Of a DNA stretch of 64,000 nt, positions 17,670 through 27,192 are shown in pieces; position 1 is the first letter of the stretch, and every line of letters starts with the position of its first letter. The position numbers and the translations under genes were made by a program. Origin of the DNA: Brooklawnia sp963780175 (lineage in GTDB: Bacteria > Actinomycetota > Actinomycetes > Propionibacteriales > Propionibacteriaceae); NCBI GenBank assembly GCA_963780175.1, contig CAWAAT010000001.1, forward strand, positions 496,001 through 560,000, written 5' to 3'. Below the pieces are notes generated by a model. That model saw only the letters and a list, made by a program, of their open reading frames with translations. It did no database searches and was not told the origin of the DNA.

Positions 17670-20600
17670 TCAGCCGTCGGACCTGCGACTCAGCGACCAC
17701 AACAGCGCGACCAGCTCGGGCTCGTCCAGCAGGTTGGGGGGACGTTCAACCTCGTCTGACAGCACGTGATAGAACACCGCGTCGACCCGATTCACCGGCA
17801 CCCCGACGCTCCGCGCCCACGCCAACCGGTAGAGCGCCAGTTGCAGCGGATCTGCGGGCCGATTGGAGGTTTTCCAGTCCACCACCTGGTAGTCGTGCAG
17901 CGGATCGTCCGGAGTGACGAACACGGCGTCGATGCGGCCTCGGACCTGCTGACCATCGAGCACCAGGATGAAAGGCTCCTCGATGCAGGCAGGTTTCCGT
18001 TCTGCATAGCGGCCGCGCTCAAAGGCAACGGTCAATCGCCTGAACACGAGCTCACTGTCTGCCAGGTCGGCTTCCGGGGGCTCCGGGTCGAGTTCGTCGA
18101 TGTCGAGAAGGGCGGCCACACCGAACTTCTTCTCCAACCAGGCATGGAATCGCGTGCCCACCCCTGCTTCGCGTCCAGTCACCCTCGGCATGGGTCGGAC
18201 CAGTTGTGCCACGAAGGCTCCCACATCGTGCTGCGCCACAATCAGGCTGGACGCCGACACAGACGCCGGCAGGACCACCTCGGGTTGTCGACGTCTCCGG
18301 GCACGTTGCTCGGCCGCCAGCGCCTCGGCGGCTCGTTGCCATGCCATGGCCTGCTGATGCGCCTCCAGCCCGGGCGGGGACTCACCCGACCGCCGACGGC
18401 CGGCCTCCTGCACCATGGCCGCAGCCTCCTGCAGGCCCGCCAGGCGGGCCTCGTCCACCGGCAAGGGCCACACCAAGGCGTGTTCGGCGGTCAGCGGGTT
18501 TTCGGGCGAGGGCTCGATGATCTGGAGTACATCGCCTGTCAGTTCGGCGACGCTGTGCAGCACCTTGAAGTAGGGGGACGGCCCGCTGGGTGACTTCCGG
18601 CCCGGCGACCAGTGGTGGCAGCTGGCAACCACCAGCCTTCGAGCCCTGGTGATGGCAACGTAGGCCAACCGGTCCTCGCCCTGGCGTTGGGCTTCAGCCA
18701 GCGCAGCGGGATAAAGGTCGCGAATGTGCTTGGTGGTGACGTGCTCGAGCTGAGGGATCCAGTCGCGATCGCCCCTCAGCTGGGACGGCAGCACAGCAGG
18801 GTTCTTCACCCAGTTGTCGGGCGGTCTGGTGCTGGGAAATGCGTCCTTGCACACTCCCGGCAGGAACACCACGTCCCATTCCAGGCCTTTGGCCCGGTGC
18901 ACCGTCAACAACTTCACCGAGTCGGCTGGGCTGGGCACCGCCTGGTCGAGGCCTTCGGCGCTGTCCATCTCAGCCTTCAGCCAGGCCAGCAGCCCACTCA
19001 GCTCACCGTCCCCGTCGATGTCCACGTACCCGGCTACCGCTTCGGTGAACTGCCCCAGCTGTCGGCTGCGCCCCGCAGCCCACCACGCGGTGTCCGAGTC
19101 GAGTTCCAACTCCAGTCCGCTGGCATCCATCACCCGGTGAACCAACTCCAGGACAGGTTCGTCGCGATGCCGACGCAGCCGTCTCAGCTCCTCGGCAAAC
19201 TCGGCCAACCGAACACGTGCCTGTGATGACAACGGGGCATGTCCCGGGTCCTCGACAGCGTCCATCAGACACAGCTGTGCGGTGGCGTCCAGACCTGAGG
19301 CCATCGTCACGATGCTGAGTCGACTGCCCCGGTTGGGCTGCGGCCCGGACTGATGTGCCAGTTCCCGGGCCCGGTCCCCGAGCACCGCGAGGTCTCTCGG
19401 CCCGATCCGCCACCGGGGACCGCTGAGCAGCCTGACGACCTCCGGGTTGGCCCCGACGTCATCCACCAGGGTCAGGGTCGCGACGATCTCCGCGACTTCA
19501 GGCACCTGCAGCAGTCCGCCCAGCCCGACAATCTCAACCGGCACGTCTCGTTCGGCCAACGCCGCGTAGATCGCCCCGATCGCCTGGTTTCCCCTTGTCA
19601 AGACTGCGACCTGTGACCAAGCGGAGACGAGTCCCGAGTCGTGCGCTGCCACGACGTGGTCGGCCAACCACTCGACCTCATCGGGCGCGGTGTCGAAACT
19701 TGCGACCGCGACGCGTCCCCCAACCGCACCCTGGGCCGGACGCAACAACTGGTCGTCATCGGCGTCCGAGGACGCGGGGCTCTGCCGCGACGAGCGCAGC
19801 GGTTCCGCGAGCCGGTTGGCGGCGTCGAGAATGACCGGTTGGCTGCGCCGATTGACCCGAAGGCGGTAGGTGGGTGCGAGCTCACCGTTGGACTGCGCGA
19901 AGTCCTGGGCGAACTGCAGGATGTTGCTTGGTGCGGCACCTCGCCACCCGTAGATCGCCTGAAACGGGTCCCCGACCGCCGTCACCGGATGGCCACGGCC
20001 GTGATCGGAGTCGGGCCCGGAGAACAGCCCGCGCAACAGTCGTGCCTGGGCGGCCGAGGTGTCCTGGTACTCGTCGAGCAACACCACTGTGAAGCGCTCC
20101 CGCAGCTCGGCCGCCACATCACTGCAGCTCTCCACCAGCGCCGCCGCCTGTGCCATCTGGTCGGCGAATTCGACCAGACCGCAGCTCCGCTTGAGCCGGC
20201 GATAGTCCTCGACCAAACCCAGCAGTTCCCGGCGTCTGGCGACGGTGGCACCAGCCTCGACGACCAGCTGCGTGGGCCGGCCACGATACAGCTTGATCTC
20301 GTCTAGTGCCCGGGCGAATTCAGCGTCATGCTCGTGCACCGAACAGTTGTCAACCAGGTGCGCGCGCAGCTCCGCGTCCAGCTTCAGCAGCCGCTCGGCG
20401 ATGGTGGCGGGGCTCAAGTGCGCGAGGGCTGTCAGTGGTTCCTGCCAGCGCGCGACCGCACGAGCAGCGAGCCGGTGACGCGTGGCACCGCTGATGAGCA
20501 GCTGATCGGATTCGACGCCGATCAGCAGCCCGTGATCTGCCACCAGCCGCCCGGCAAACGCGTCGTAGGTGTTGACGTAGGGTCGGCCGATGTCCTCGCC

Positions 20601-20897
20601 GTCGCTGGAGCCTCGTAGCCCTGCCTGGCTCAGAGACGCTTCCACCCGACGGGAGAGCTCCACCGCGGCCTTGCGGGTGAAGGTCAACCCCAGTACCTCG
20701 TCGGGGTGCACCTGGGCGGTACCCACCAGCCAGACCACCCTGGCCGCCATCACGGCTGTCTTGCCGGTGCCAGCCCCGGCTATGACCACCCCGGGCGTCA
20801 AGGGCGCGGTGATGGCCTCCAACTGCTCAGCACTGAATGGCACTCCCAGCAGGTCGCTCAGCTGGGCGGGGTCTCGAAGATGTCCCTGATGATTCAT
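17670..20897 (-). CDS. adnB: ATP-dependent DNA helicase-nuclease subunit AdnB
   Basis: 1075-residue SF1 helicase with a C-terminal RecB-type nuclease; the lead motor of the AdnAB double-strand-break resection machine. Motifs: VIAGAGTGKTAVMAARVVWLV, VVLLDEYQDTSAAQARLL, VGDPFQAIYGWRGA, LLTVHRAKGLEWDVVFLPG, YVAITRARR. The nuclease shows FHAWLEKKFG, an IDAVF strand, VVDWKTSN and QLALYRLAWA, so it looks active. The ATG at 20897 overlaps the adnA stop (ATGA); the upstream extension of the frame lies inside adnA and is rejected. All motor motifs are canonical, unlike those of AdnA. Confidence 0.93.
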   Translation of the reverse strand: MNHQGHLRDPAQLSDLLGVPFSAEQLEAITAPLTPGVVIAGAGTGKTAVMAARVVWLVGTAQVHPDEVLGLTFTRKAAVELSRRVEASLSQAGLRGSSDGEDIGRPYVNTYDAFAGRLVADHGLLIGVESDQLLISGATRHRLAARAVARWQEPLTALAHLSPATIAERLLKLDAELRAHLVDNCSVHEHDAEFARALDEIKLYRGRPTQLVVEAGATVARRRELLGLVEDYRRLKRSCGLVEFADQMAQAAALVESCSDVAAELRERFTVVLLDEYQDTSAAQARLLRGLFSGPDSDHGRGHPVTAVGDPFQAIYGWRGAAPSNILQFAQDFAQSNGELAPTYRLRVNRRSQPVILDAANRLAEPLRSSRQSPASSDADDDQLLRPAQGAVGGRVAVASFDTAPDEVEWLADHVVAAHDSGLVSAWSQVAVLTRGNQAIGAIYAALAERDVPVEIVGLGGLLQVPEVAEIVATLTLVDDVGANPEVVRLLSGPRWRIGPRDLAVLGDRARELAHQSGPQPNRGSRLSIVTMASGLDATAQLCLMDAVEDPGHAPLSSQARVRLAEFAEELRRLRRHRDEPVLELVHRVMDASGLELELDSDTAWWAAGRSRQLGQFTEAVAGYVDIDGDGELSGLLAWLKAEMDSAEGLDQAVPSPADSVKLLTVHRAKGLEWDVVFLPGVCKDAFPSTRPPDNWVKNPAVLPSQLRGDRDWIPQLEHVTTKHIRDLYPAALAEAQRQGEDRLAYVAITRARRLVVASCHHWSPGRKSPSGPSPYFKVLHSVAELTGDVLQIIEPSPENPLTAEHALVWPLPVDEARLAGLQEAAAMVQEAGRRRSGESPPGLEAHQQAMAWQRAAEALAAEQRARRRRQPEVVLPASVSASSLIVAQHDVGAFVAQLVRPMPRVTGREAGVGTRFHAWLEKKFGVAALLDIDELDPEPPEADLADSELVFRRLTVAFERGRYAERKPACIEEPFILVLDGQQVRGRIDAVFVTPDDPLHDYQVVDWKTSNRPADPLQLALYRLAWARSVGVPVNRVDAVFYHVLSDEVERPPNLLDEPELVALLWSLSRRSDG

Positions 20898-23800
20898 TGC
20901 TCGTCCCCCATCTGCTGGGTCGGGCATCCCAGGGCGTGGGCGCAGTACCGACAGCCGGGATGCGGACTGGCGTGAAACTCCTCCGCGGAGATGACGGCGG
21001 CTGCCCGAGCGACTCTGTCGTGCACCCAGGTCTGTCCCGCCACGCTGGGCTCGCCTGAACGCTGTGGCAGAACATCCAGGGAAGGCTGGTAACGCTCAAC
21101 GGGTGCGGTGCCTTGCCCTGCTCGCAGGTAGACGACCTGTGCGTCTGCGAGTTGGCGGCGTCCTTCGGCGAGCTCATCGAAGGCGCCCAGTCTCACGGCC
21201 AACTGGTAGACCCCCAACTGGTCCATCCCGGCCGCCTGCTCCTTGGTGGGGGCCGACCGACTGGTCTTGAAGTCGATGACCCGCACCCGTTCCTGGTCGT
21301 CGAGCTCGAGGCGATCGACCGTTCCCACCAGGACCACGTCCTGCCCGTCGACGGTCAGGGGAAGCTCGAACCGTGTCTCCACCCCCAGCACTCGCCGGTG
21401 GTCCGGGGACTGGCTCCACGAGTCATACCTGGCCAGGGCCAGTCTGGCGGATTCAAGTTCGGCACGGCTCTGCCATCGTGCCGGATATGCGATCCCGGGC
21501 CACGCCTCGTCCAGACGATCAAGGAGTTCGCCAGCAGGCATACCAGTCATGGCGGCTTCGGCCATGATGGCGTGTACCAGCGTCCCGAAGACCTGGTTCA
21601 CTCCAGGCGGACGACCTCCCCGGGCCCGCCTGTCGAGGAACCATTGCCTGCCACATGCCAACACCTGCTCGATCTCACTTCCACCCAGCCGAATCGGTCG
21701 ATCCTTAGGGACGATCGGGAGTGCTGCTCGGCTCATCGTCACCAAACCGCGCCACCGGTGTGGGTTGGCTCCCGGCACGAGTGGCCGGCCAGCGTCGTCG
21801 GACTGCTCCGCCAGCCACGCCAACTGCGCGGCGGCTTGCTCCCTCAAGAAGGGATCAGCGCTCGGATTGGCCGTCACCCGACGCAGTTCAGCCACCAGCC
21901 CCGTCAACGTGGCAGCAGACTCCTGAAGGGGTGCTGCGGTGACCGGCACCCCGAACTCGAACAGAAATCGCGAGGGCGCGTCGGTTTTCCCGGTGGGGTC
22001 ATCGATCGCGATGGCCACCACGACCTCAGTGGCCCTACTGGTCGCCAGCAACAGCGCCCGCCGCTCGTCAGCAAGGCGCTCGGCTGGGGACAGTGGCAGT
22101 TGGAGGCCCTGTGGCCCGAGCAGATCGGGACGCAGCAGACCACCAGATTCTCCACGACTCGGCCACTGACCTTCCTGCAGTCCCACCAGCACTACCAGCC
22201 GCCACTCCCGTCCCTTGGACCGGTGCACTGTCAGTACGGAGACCCCGTCGTGCCGAGGATCGCTCTCGCGGGCGGTGTCGGCGGGGATCTGCTGAGCCTC
22301 CACCTCAGCGATGAGGGAGCGGACGCCCTTGGCTCCCGCCCAACTCGCCTCGCGACCAGCGAGATCGAAGAGCGCCACCACGGCGTCCAGGTCGCGATGG
22401 GCCCTGGCAGCTTCATCACTTGCGCTGAGGGCCTCAGCCTGCAATCGCTGCGGCCAGTCGGTTCCGGCCCACGTGCGCCAGAGCAACGTGGGCAGATCGG
22501 CCCGTTGTCGGATCAGGTCTGACACTCCCGCCAACAATCGCCGAAACCTGATCAGACTTCGCACTTCTGCGCTGAGAGCGACTGCGTCGGGTCTGGCCAC
22601 GTCACGGGCCTCGTCCGGCACCAAGCAGGCACCGGTGAGTTCGTCGGCGACCAGGGTGCCAGATGGCGAGCCAGGCGAATCGGGATCGGCCAACCGAGCC
22701 AACTGGCGCAACTGGCGTCCCAACCTGCGCAGCCCCATGGCGTCCAGACCGCAGAGCGGACTGCGCAACAACCGAGCCGCCTGTTGGGCGTCGAGAGCCC
22801 CACCGTCAGCACGTTGCACAGCTGCTGCGAGGAACGCGAGCAGATGCCGGACGGGCAGTTCGTCGGCCAACGCGATTTCGTCCCCGGCGACCTGAACGGG
22901 CACGCCTGCCGCTGCCAACCGCCTGGCCAGATTCGACACAACCGACTGGCCCGACGGTGTGAGTACTGCCATCTCGGACCAGGAGAGGCCGTCAAGCAGG
23001 TGCGCCCGACGCAGCAACTCCGCGATCACGCGCACCTGACGTGCGGAATCCTCCACCAGCTCCGCTCGGACCGAGCAGGTGACGAGGCTGGGGCTGGGGG
23101 GCGCCGGGTGGGGGATGCCACGGTGCGGCAGCCGCCCGGCGATCCCCCGCAGCACATGTTCGACTGCTGGCGCGCTGCGCAGGTTCTCGGTCAGGTTCAT
23201 CCTGATGGCCGGAGCACCGGCCGTCGAGAAGCGATCGCGGAAATCCAGGACTGCCCGGGGATCGGCGCCTCGGAAGCCGAAGACGCTGGTGTCGGGATCT
23301 GCGAAGCAGACAACGGTGCTCCCGCAACGATGGGCGTCGGCCAACAGGTTGATCATTCCCCGATCCAGTTCGGCGAAATCGTCACAGAAGATCGTCCCGG
23401 ACTCCTCCACCAGTCGCCTTGCCACCGACTCGTCCAGAAGCTGCAGCCTGGTCCGGTGCACCAACTCCGAGTAGTCGATCACCGCCTCGGCATCCAGGAC
23501 ATCCAGGTACTCGCCGAAGAAGTCAGCGACGGCCTGCCACTCGTCACGAGCCGCGGCACGGCCGGCCGCGGCCAGTTCGGTGGGATCCAGTCCCAGTTGT
23601 CTGGTCCTTGCGAGGATGGTGCGAACCTGGCGGGCGAACCCTCGAGTCGACAGCGCAGGCCCCAGCGCTGACGGCCAACTCGCGGAATCTCGCCCGGCCA
23701 ACAGCTCACGCACCCGGAATTCCTGTTCGGGTGCACTCAGCAGGCGGGGTGTCTGCTCCTCCCCGGCAGCGAACCTGTGCAGCACCTGCAGGCACCAGCC

Positions 23801-24151
23801 ATGCACGGTGGTGACCTGAAGACCTCTCTGGCTGGTGCCCACCGCCCCGATGATCCTCGCTCGAAGCTGTTGCGCCGCAGGACGTGAACCCGCCAGCACC
23901 ACCATCCGGGACAGCGGCACCCCGGCGTGGACCCGGTCGAGAACGGCGGCGACCATGGCGGTGGTTTTTCCTGTTCCTGGCCCCCCAACAACGCACAACG
24001 CGGCTCCCGCAGTGGCACTGGCGGCCACCACCCCTCGCTGGGCGGCGGTCAACGGCCCTGGTTCGGGGAACTTCGCAGCCCGCCGCAGCACCGGCACAAC
24101 CACTTCAGGTTGTGCCCCGCCTGCCTGGCCGGGGAACTCACGCAGGGTCAT
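20894..24151 (-). CDS. adnA: ATP-dependent DNA helicase-nuclease subunit AdnA
   Basis: 1085-residue partner of AdnB. Walker A is intact (GGPGTGKTTAMVAAVLDRV). Motif II reads IFCDDFAELDRG instead of DExQ, motif III reads FADPDTSVFGFRGAD, and motif VI reads LLATSRATE, so this motor looks weaker than that of AdnB. The C-terminal nuclease has LVHAIMAEA, VGTVDRLEL, VIDFKTSR and QLGVYQLAV. It is framed by cysteines (LACGRQW, then GCRYCAHALGC) that match an AddB-like iron-sulfur staple. The chosen ATG at 24151 is four codons after a TTG that is also possible. First gene of the adnA-adnB operon, divergent from the cold-shock gene. Confidence 0.92.
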   Translation of the reverse strand: MTLREFPGQAGGAQPEVVVPVLRRAAKFPEPGPLTAAQRGVVAASATAGAALCVVGGPGTGKTTAMVAAVLDRVHAGVPLSRMVVLAGSRPAAQQLRARIIGAVGTSQRGLQVTTVHGWCLQVLHRFAAGEEQTPRLLSAPEQEFRVRELLAGRDSASWPSALGPALSTRGFARQVRTILARTRQLGLDPTELAAAGRAAARDEWQAVADFFGEYLDVLDAEAVIDYSELVHRTRLQLLDESVARRLVEESGTIFCDDFAELDRGMINLLADAHRCGSTVVCFADPDTSVFGFRGADPRAVLDFRDRFSTAGAPAIRMNLTENLRSAPAVEHVLRGIAGRLPHRGIPHPAPPSPSLVTCSVRAELVEDSARQVRVIAELLRRAHLLDGLSWSEMAVLTPSGQSVVSNLARRLAAAGVPVQVAGDEIALADELPVRHLLAFLAAAVQRADGGALDAQQAARLLRSPLCGLDAMGLRRLGRQLRQLARLADPDSPGSPSGTLVADELTGACLVPDEARDVARPDAVALSAEVRSLIRFRRLLAGVSDLIRQRADLPTLLWRTWAGTDWPQRLQAEALSASDEAARAHRDLDAVVALFDLAGREASWAGAKGVRSLIAEVEAQQIPADTARESDPRHDGVSVLTVHRSKGREWRLVVLVGLQEGQWPSRGESGGLLRPDLLGPQGLQLPLSPAERLADERRALLLATSRATEVVVAIAIDDPTGKTDAPSRFLFEFGVPVTAAPLQESAATLTGLVAELRRVTANPSADPFLREQAAAQLAWLAEQSDDAGRPLVPGANPHRWRGLVTMSRAALPIVPKDRPIRLGGSEIEQVLACGRQWFLDRRARGGRPPGVNQVFGTLVHAIMAEAAMTGMPAGELLDRLDEAWPGIAYPARWQSRAELESARLALARYDSWSQSPDHRRVLGVETRFELPLTVDGQDVVLVGTVDRLELDDQERVRVIDFKTSRSAPTKEQAAGMDQLGVYQLAVRLGAFDELAEGRRQLADAQVVYLRAGQGTAPVERYQPSLDVLPQRSGEPSVAGQTWVHDRVARAAAVISAEEFHASPHPGCRYCAHALGCPTQQMGDEQ

Positions 24152-24277
24152 GAGGACATGCAATCATCAGCGTCCGACAATTCCGTTCGTGCACCCCTGA
24201 CAAATCGTCGCTCCGTGTGGAAGAGTTGGAAGGGCCATAGCAAGTCTGGTTGCAGTACCCGCTGTACCCGTTCTTGC

Positions 24278-24298
24278 TTCCATCCACGAACGATGGAA
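24278..24298 (+). promoter_or_regulatory. hairpin in the cold-shock gene leader
   Basis: Perfect 7-bp inverted repeat TTCCATC / GATGGAA with a 7-base loop, about 47 bp before the csp ATG. Cold-shock leaders often fold to control translation, but whether this one does is inference. Confidence 0.4.
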
Positions 24299-24345
24299 CG
24301 GCAGGGGGTCGTGAGGTACGGCCCAGAATCACGCAAGGAGTACAC

Positions 24346-24552
24346 ATGGCCCAGGGAACCGTCAAATGGTTCAACGCCGAGAAGGGCTTCGGTTTCATCG
24401 CAGTCGAGGGATCGAATGAGGACGTCTTCGTTCACTACTCGGCGATTGAGGCTTCGGGCTTCCGCTCGCTCGAAGAAGGACAGAAGGTCGAGTTCGACAT
24501 CACGCAAGGCCCGAAGGGCAAGCAGGCTGATGGCGTCCGCGTGATCGGCTGA
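24346..24552 (+). CDS. cold-shock protein (CspA family)
   Basis: 68-residue single cold-shock domain protein that binds single-stranded RNA and DNA as an RNA chaperone. It has both nucleic-acid binding motifs: KGFGFI (RNP1) and VFVHYSAI (RNP2), preceded by the usual GTVKWFNAEKG opening. AAGGAG lies six bases before the ATG. The roughly 190-bp region upstream carries a hairpin and the promoters of this gene and adnA. A perfect terminator follows. Confidence 0.97.
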   Translation: MAQGTVKWFNAEKGFGFIAVEGSNEDVFVHYSAIEASGFRSLEEGQKVEFDITQGPKGKQADGVRVIG

Positions 24553-24577
24553 TAGCCCACCGACACGCCGACACCTC

Positions 24578-24610
24578 GGGGCCGCATCCGTCCGGATGCG
24601 GCCCCGTTTT
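24578..24610 (+). terminator. intrinsic terminator of the cold-shock gene
   Basis: Perfect 12-bp stem GGGGCCGCATCC / GGATGCGGCCCC with a 4-base loop, followed by GTTTT. It separates the csp and DUF3107 genes. Confidence 0.9.
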
Positions 24611-24634
24611 CACTGTGCGGGTAGGTTGGGGGCC

Positions 24635-24871
24635 GTGGAGATCAAGATTGGCGTCCGTGACATCGGACGGGAACTGGCTGTTGAGACCGACCTGAGCGCG
24701 GAGCAGGTGGAAGAGGCGCTTCGCGATGCATTGCGTGCCGACGGCGGCCTGTTGGTCGTCCAGGCCACCAAGGGCCGCCGAATCCTCATCCCGGCCGCCC
24801 AGGTCGGATACCTCGACCTGGGCCAGGAGCACGCCCGGGCCGTGGGATTCGGGTTCGGGGAATCAGACTGA
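24635..24871 (+). CDS. DUF3107 family protein
   Basis: 78-residue protein of the actinobacterial DUF3107 family (the TB9.4 type of mycobacteria), function unknown. It opens VEIKIGVRDIGRELAVE and ends with the family-typical ILIPAAQVGYLDLG. The GTG at 24635 is the natural start, only 25 bp after the csp terminator, so the promoter must overlap the terminator region. Its last nine bases overlap the end of the convergent ferritin-like gene. The neighbour pair DUF3107 / ferritin-like / DEAD helicase matches the mycobacterial order. Confidence 0.9.
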   Translation: MEIKIGVRDIGRELAVETDLSAEQVEEALRDALRADGGLLVVQATKGRRILIPAAQVGYLDLGQEHARAVGFGFGESD

Positions 24872-25519
24872 CAGACCCAACTGCCCCACCCGGGCAGCCA
24901 CGGCGGCCAAGACCTCATCCAGGACGGCCGAAGAGTCTATAGAGGCGACCTCCGAGCCACCCACCACCGCCTGCCGCAGGGCCTCTTGGCGCAGCAGCAC
25001 CCGCTGTGCCATCACCGCAGCCTCCCCCAGCAGCCGGCGTGCATACAGGGACAACTCGTCCACCCCGTGGCCACGCCCGGCTGATGCCTGAACAGTGCTC
25101 TGTGCTCCGTGGTCAACGGCCCGCCACAATCCTGCGGACGGTTCCAAGGCCTCTCGGACGGTGTCGGGCAGGTGCTCACCCAATCGCTGCAGCAGTTCGA
25201 GTTCCAGGCTTGCCACGACCATCACGCGCAGTCGCTGTTCGGCCGCAACCCGGGGCCTGGTCATCGACCAGAACTCGTCGACCGCGCTGACGAAGGGCTC
25301 CATGGCTGCCACGGCCGCACCCTGTCCCCCCGGGATCGCATCGCAGGCGCGCGTGAACCGATTGAGTGCCTCGGAGCCCAGTCTGGCCACCACCAGTCGC
25401 TCGGACAGTTCGGCTGAGCCATCAGCTCGGGTGTTCAACGATTCGGCCACACACAGGTTCTGGTATGTCAACAGCGCCAGCAGCGCGGCTGCCGGCTCAG
25501 GTGCCATCGGTTCGCTCAC
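24863..25519 (-). CDS. ferritin-like fold protein (actinobacterial conserved)
   Basis: 218-residue, almost fully helical protein of a conserved actinobacterial family annotated as ferritin-like fold, related to MiaE-type hydroxylases. The opening LLALLTYQNLCVAESLNTRAD and the segments LVVARLGSEALNRFTRACD and ELELLQRLGEHLPD fit a four-helix bundle with several acidic and histidine residues, but I cannot assign a complete di-iron site by eye. The start is GTG at 25519; an ATG four codons later is possible. Position next to DUF3107 and the DEAD helicase is conserved. Confidence 0.8.
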   Translation of the reverse strand: MSEPMAPEPAAALLALLTYQNLCVAESLNTRADGSAELSERLVVARLGSEALNRFTRACDAIPGGQGAAVAAMEPFVSAVDEFWSMTRPRVAAEQRLRVMVVASLELELLQRLGEHLPDTVREALEPSAGLWRAVDHGAQSTVQASAGRGHGVDELSLYARRLLGEAAVMAQRVLLRQEALRQAVVGGSEVASIDSSAVLDEVLAAVAARVGQLGLSV

Positions 25520-25722
25520 CCGCTCAGGGTAGCCCCGTCGGCGGCCGTGGCCGTGGCGGCACGCTTGTACGGTAGGACGCTAGGATGGACGCGGCGCGCA
25601 TGTGCGCCCGCGCTGTACCGGTCCGGCGGCCGTCGTGAGACGCTGGCCGGTGATGGTGCGCCATCGGCATCGGTGACCCGGTGCCCTACCCACCCCACTG
25701 GGTGGACGCGAGAGACGACCAG

Positions 25723-27192
25723 ATGACACAGACCGACAGCGACACCGAGCAGACCCAGCCCGACATGAACACCACCTTCGCCGACCTCGGCGTCATCGAA
25801 CCGATCGTCGCGGCTCTGGCCGCCGTCGGCTTCGAGCATCCGTTCCCCATCCAGGAGTTGGCCATCCCGATCGCCCTCACCGGCGCTGACATGATCGGTC
25901 AGGCCCGTACAGGCACCGGCAAGACGCTCGCATTCGGCATACCCCTGCTGCAGCGACTCGTACTCCCCGGCAGTGAGGACTTCGACGAGTTCTCCGATTA
26001 CGGCAAACCCCAGGCACTGGTGATGGCCCCGACCCGCGAACTGGCCATTCAGGTCGGCTCAGACATCGTGGTCGCGGCGCGCAACCTCGGTGCCCGCATC
26101 CTCACCATCTACGGAGGGGTCGGGTACGACGAGCAACTGGACACCCTGAGCAGCGGTGTGGACGTGGTGGTGGGAACCCCCGGACGATTGCTCGATCTTG
26201 CGAATCGACGCAACCTCGACCTGTCGCACGTCCAGATCATGGTTCTTGACGAGGCCGACGAGATGCTCGACCTGGGTTTCCTGCCGGACGTTGAGCGACT
26301 GACCGGGATGACGCCGACGTCACGTCAGACACTCATGTTCAGCGCCACCATGCCGGCCCAGATCGTGGCGCTGGCGCGCGCCAACCTCCACCAGCCCGTC
26401 CATGTCCGCGCCGAGGGCCATGACGCCCAGGCGACCGTCCCCGACACCACCCAGTTCATCTACCAGGCACACGATCTGGACAAACCCGAGATCATCGGCA
26501 AGCTGTTGCAGTCACCTGCCGTCGAGAAGATGATGGTGTTCACGCGCACCAAGCGCTCGGCGCAACGGGTGGCCGACGACCTGACCGACCGAGGATTCGA
26601 GGCCGGCTCCATCCACGGCGACCTGAACCAGGCCCAACGCGAGCGCACCTTGAAGAAGTTCCGCCGCGGAGACACCAAGGTGTTGGTGGCCACCGACGTG
26701 GCCGCCCGGGGAATCGACGTGACCGGCGTGACCCACGTGCTCAACTACGAGGTGCCCGACGACGCCAAGCAGTACGTGCACCGCATCGGACGCACCGGCC
26801 GGGCCGGCAACTCCGGGGTAGCTGTCACTCTGGTGGACTGGAAGGACATCACCCGTTGGAAGGTGATCAACAAGGCGCTCGAACTCGACTTCACAGACCC
26901 GTTGGAGAGCTACTCGACCAGCCCACATCTGCTGCAGGAACTGCAGATTCCCGAAGGCACCCCCGGGCGGATCGCCGAATCCAAGAAGGCTGACAAGGCC
27001 GGTGAAGCAGACGAGCGTCCTCGACGGGAACACGGGGGCCGCTCCTCGTCGTCGGCCAGTCGACCTCGACGTGACAAGGCCCCTGACGCGGCAAAGACCA
27101 AGAGCACCGACCGAACTGGTCGCAAGCGTCTTCGTCGCCGCAACGGAGAGGTCGTCGAGCGTGAGGCCGGCAGTGGGAGCGTCGAGTCATGA
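25723..27192 (+). CDS. DEAD-box ATP-dependent RNA helicase
   Basis: 489-residue RNA helicase of the RhlE/CshA type. All motifs are present: Q motif (HPFPIQELAIP), ARTGTGKT, PTRELAIQV, TPGRLLDL, VLDEADEMLDLGF, SATMP, and in the second domain HGDLNQAQRERTL, VATDVAARGID and HRIGRTGRAG. The last 60 residues form a basic Arg/Ser/Lys-rich tail, usual for RNA binding. The ATG at 25723 is chosen; a GTG at 25681 would add 14 residues without homology. The stop overlaps the ATG of the next gene, suggesting coupling to the SDR. Confidence 0.95.
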   Translation: MTQTDSDTEQTQPDMNTTFADLGVIEPIVAALAAVGFEHPFPIQELAIPIALTGADMIGQARTGTGKTLAFGIPLLQRLVLPGSEDFDEFSDYGKPQALVMAPTRELAIQVGSDIVVAARNLGARILTIYGGVGYDEQLDTLSSGVDVVVGTPGRLLDLANRRNLDLSHVQIMVLDEADEMLDLGFLPDVERLTGMTPTSRQTLMFSATMPAQIVALARANLHQPVHVRAEGHDAQATVPDTTQFIYQAHDLDKPEIIGKLLQSPAVEKMMVFTRTKRSAQRVADDLTDRGFEAGSIHGDLNQAQRERTLKKFRRGDTKVLVATDVAARGIDVTGVTHVLNYEVPDDAKQYVHRIGRTGRAGNSGVAVTLVDWKDITRWKVINKALELDFTDPLESYSTSPHLLQELQIPEGTPGRIAESKKADKAGEADERPRREHGGRSSSSASRPRRDKAPDAAKTKSTDRTGRKRLRRRNGEVVEREAGSGSVES

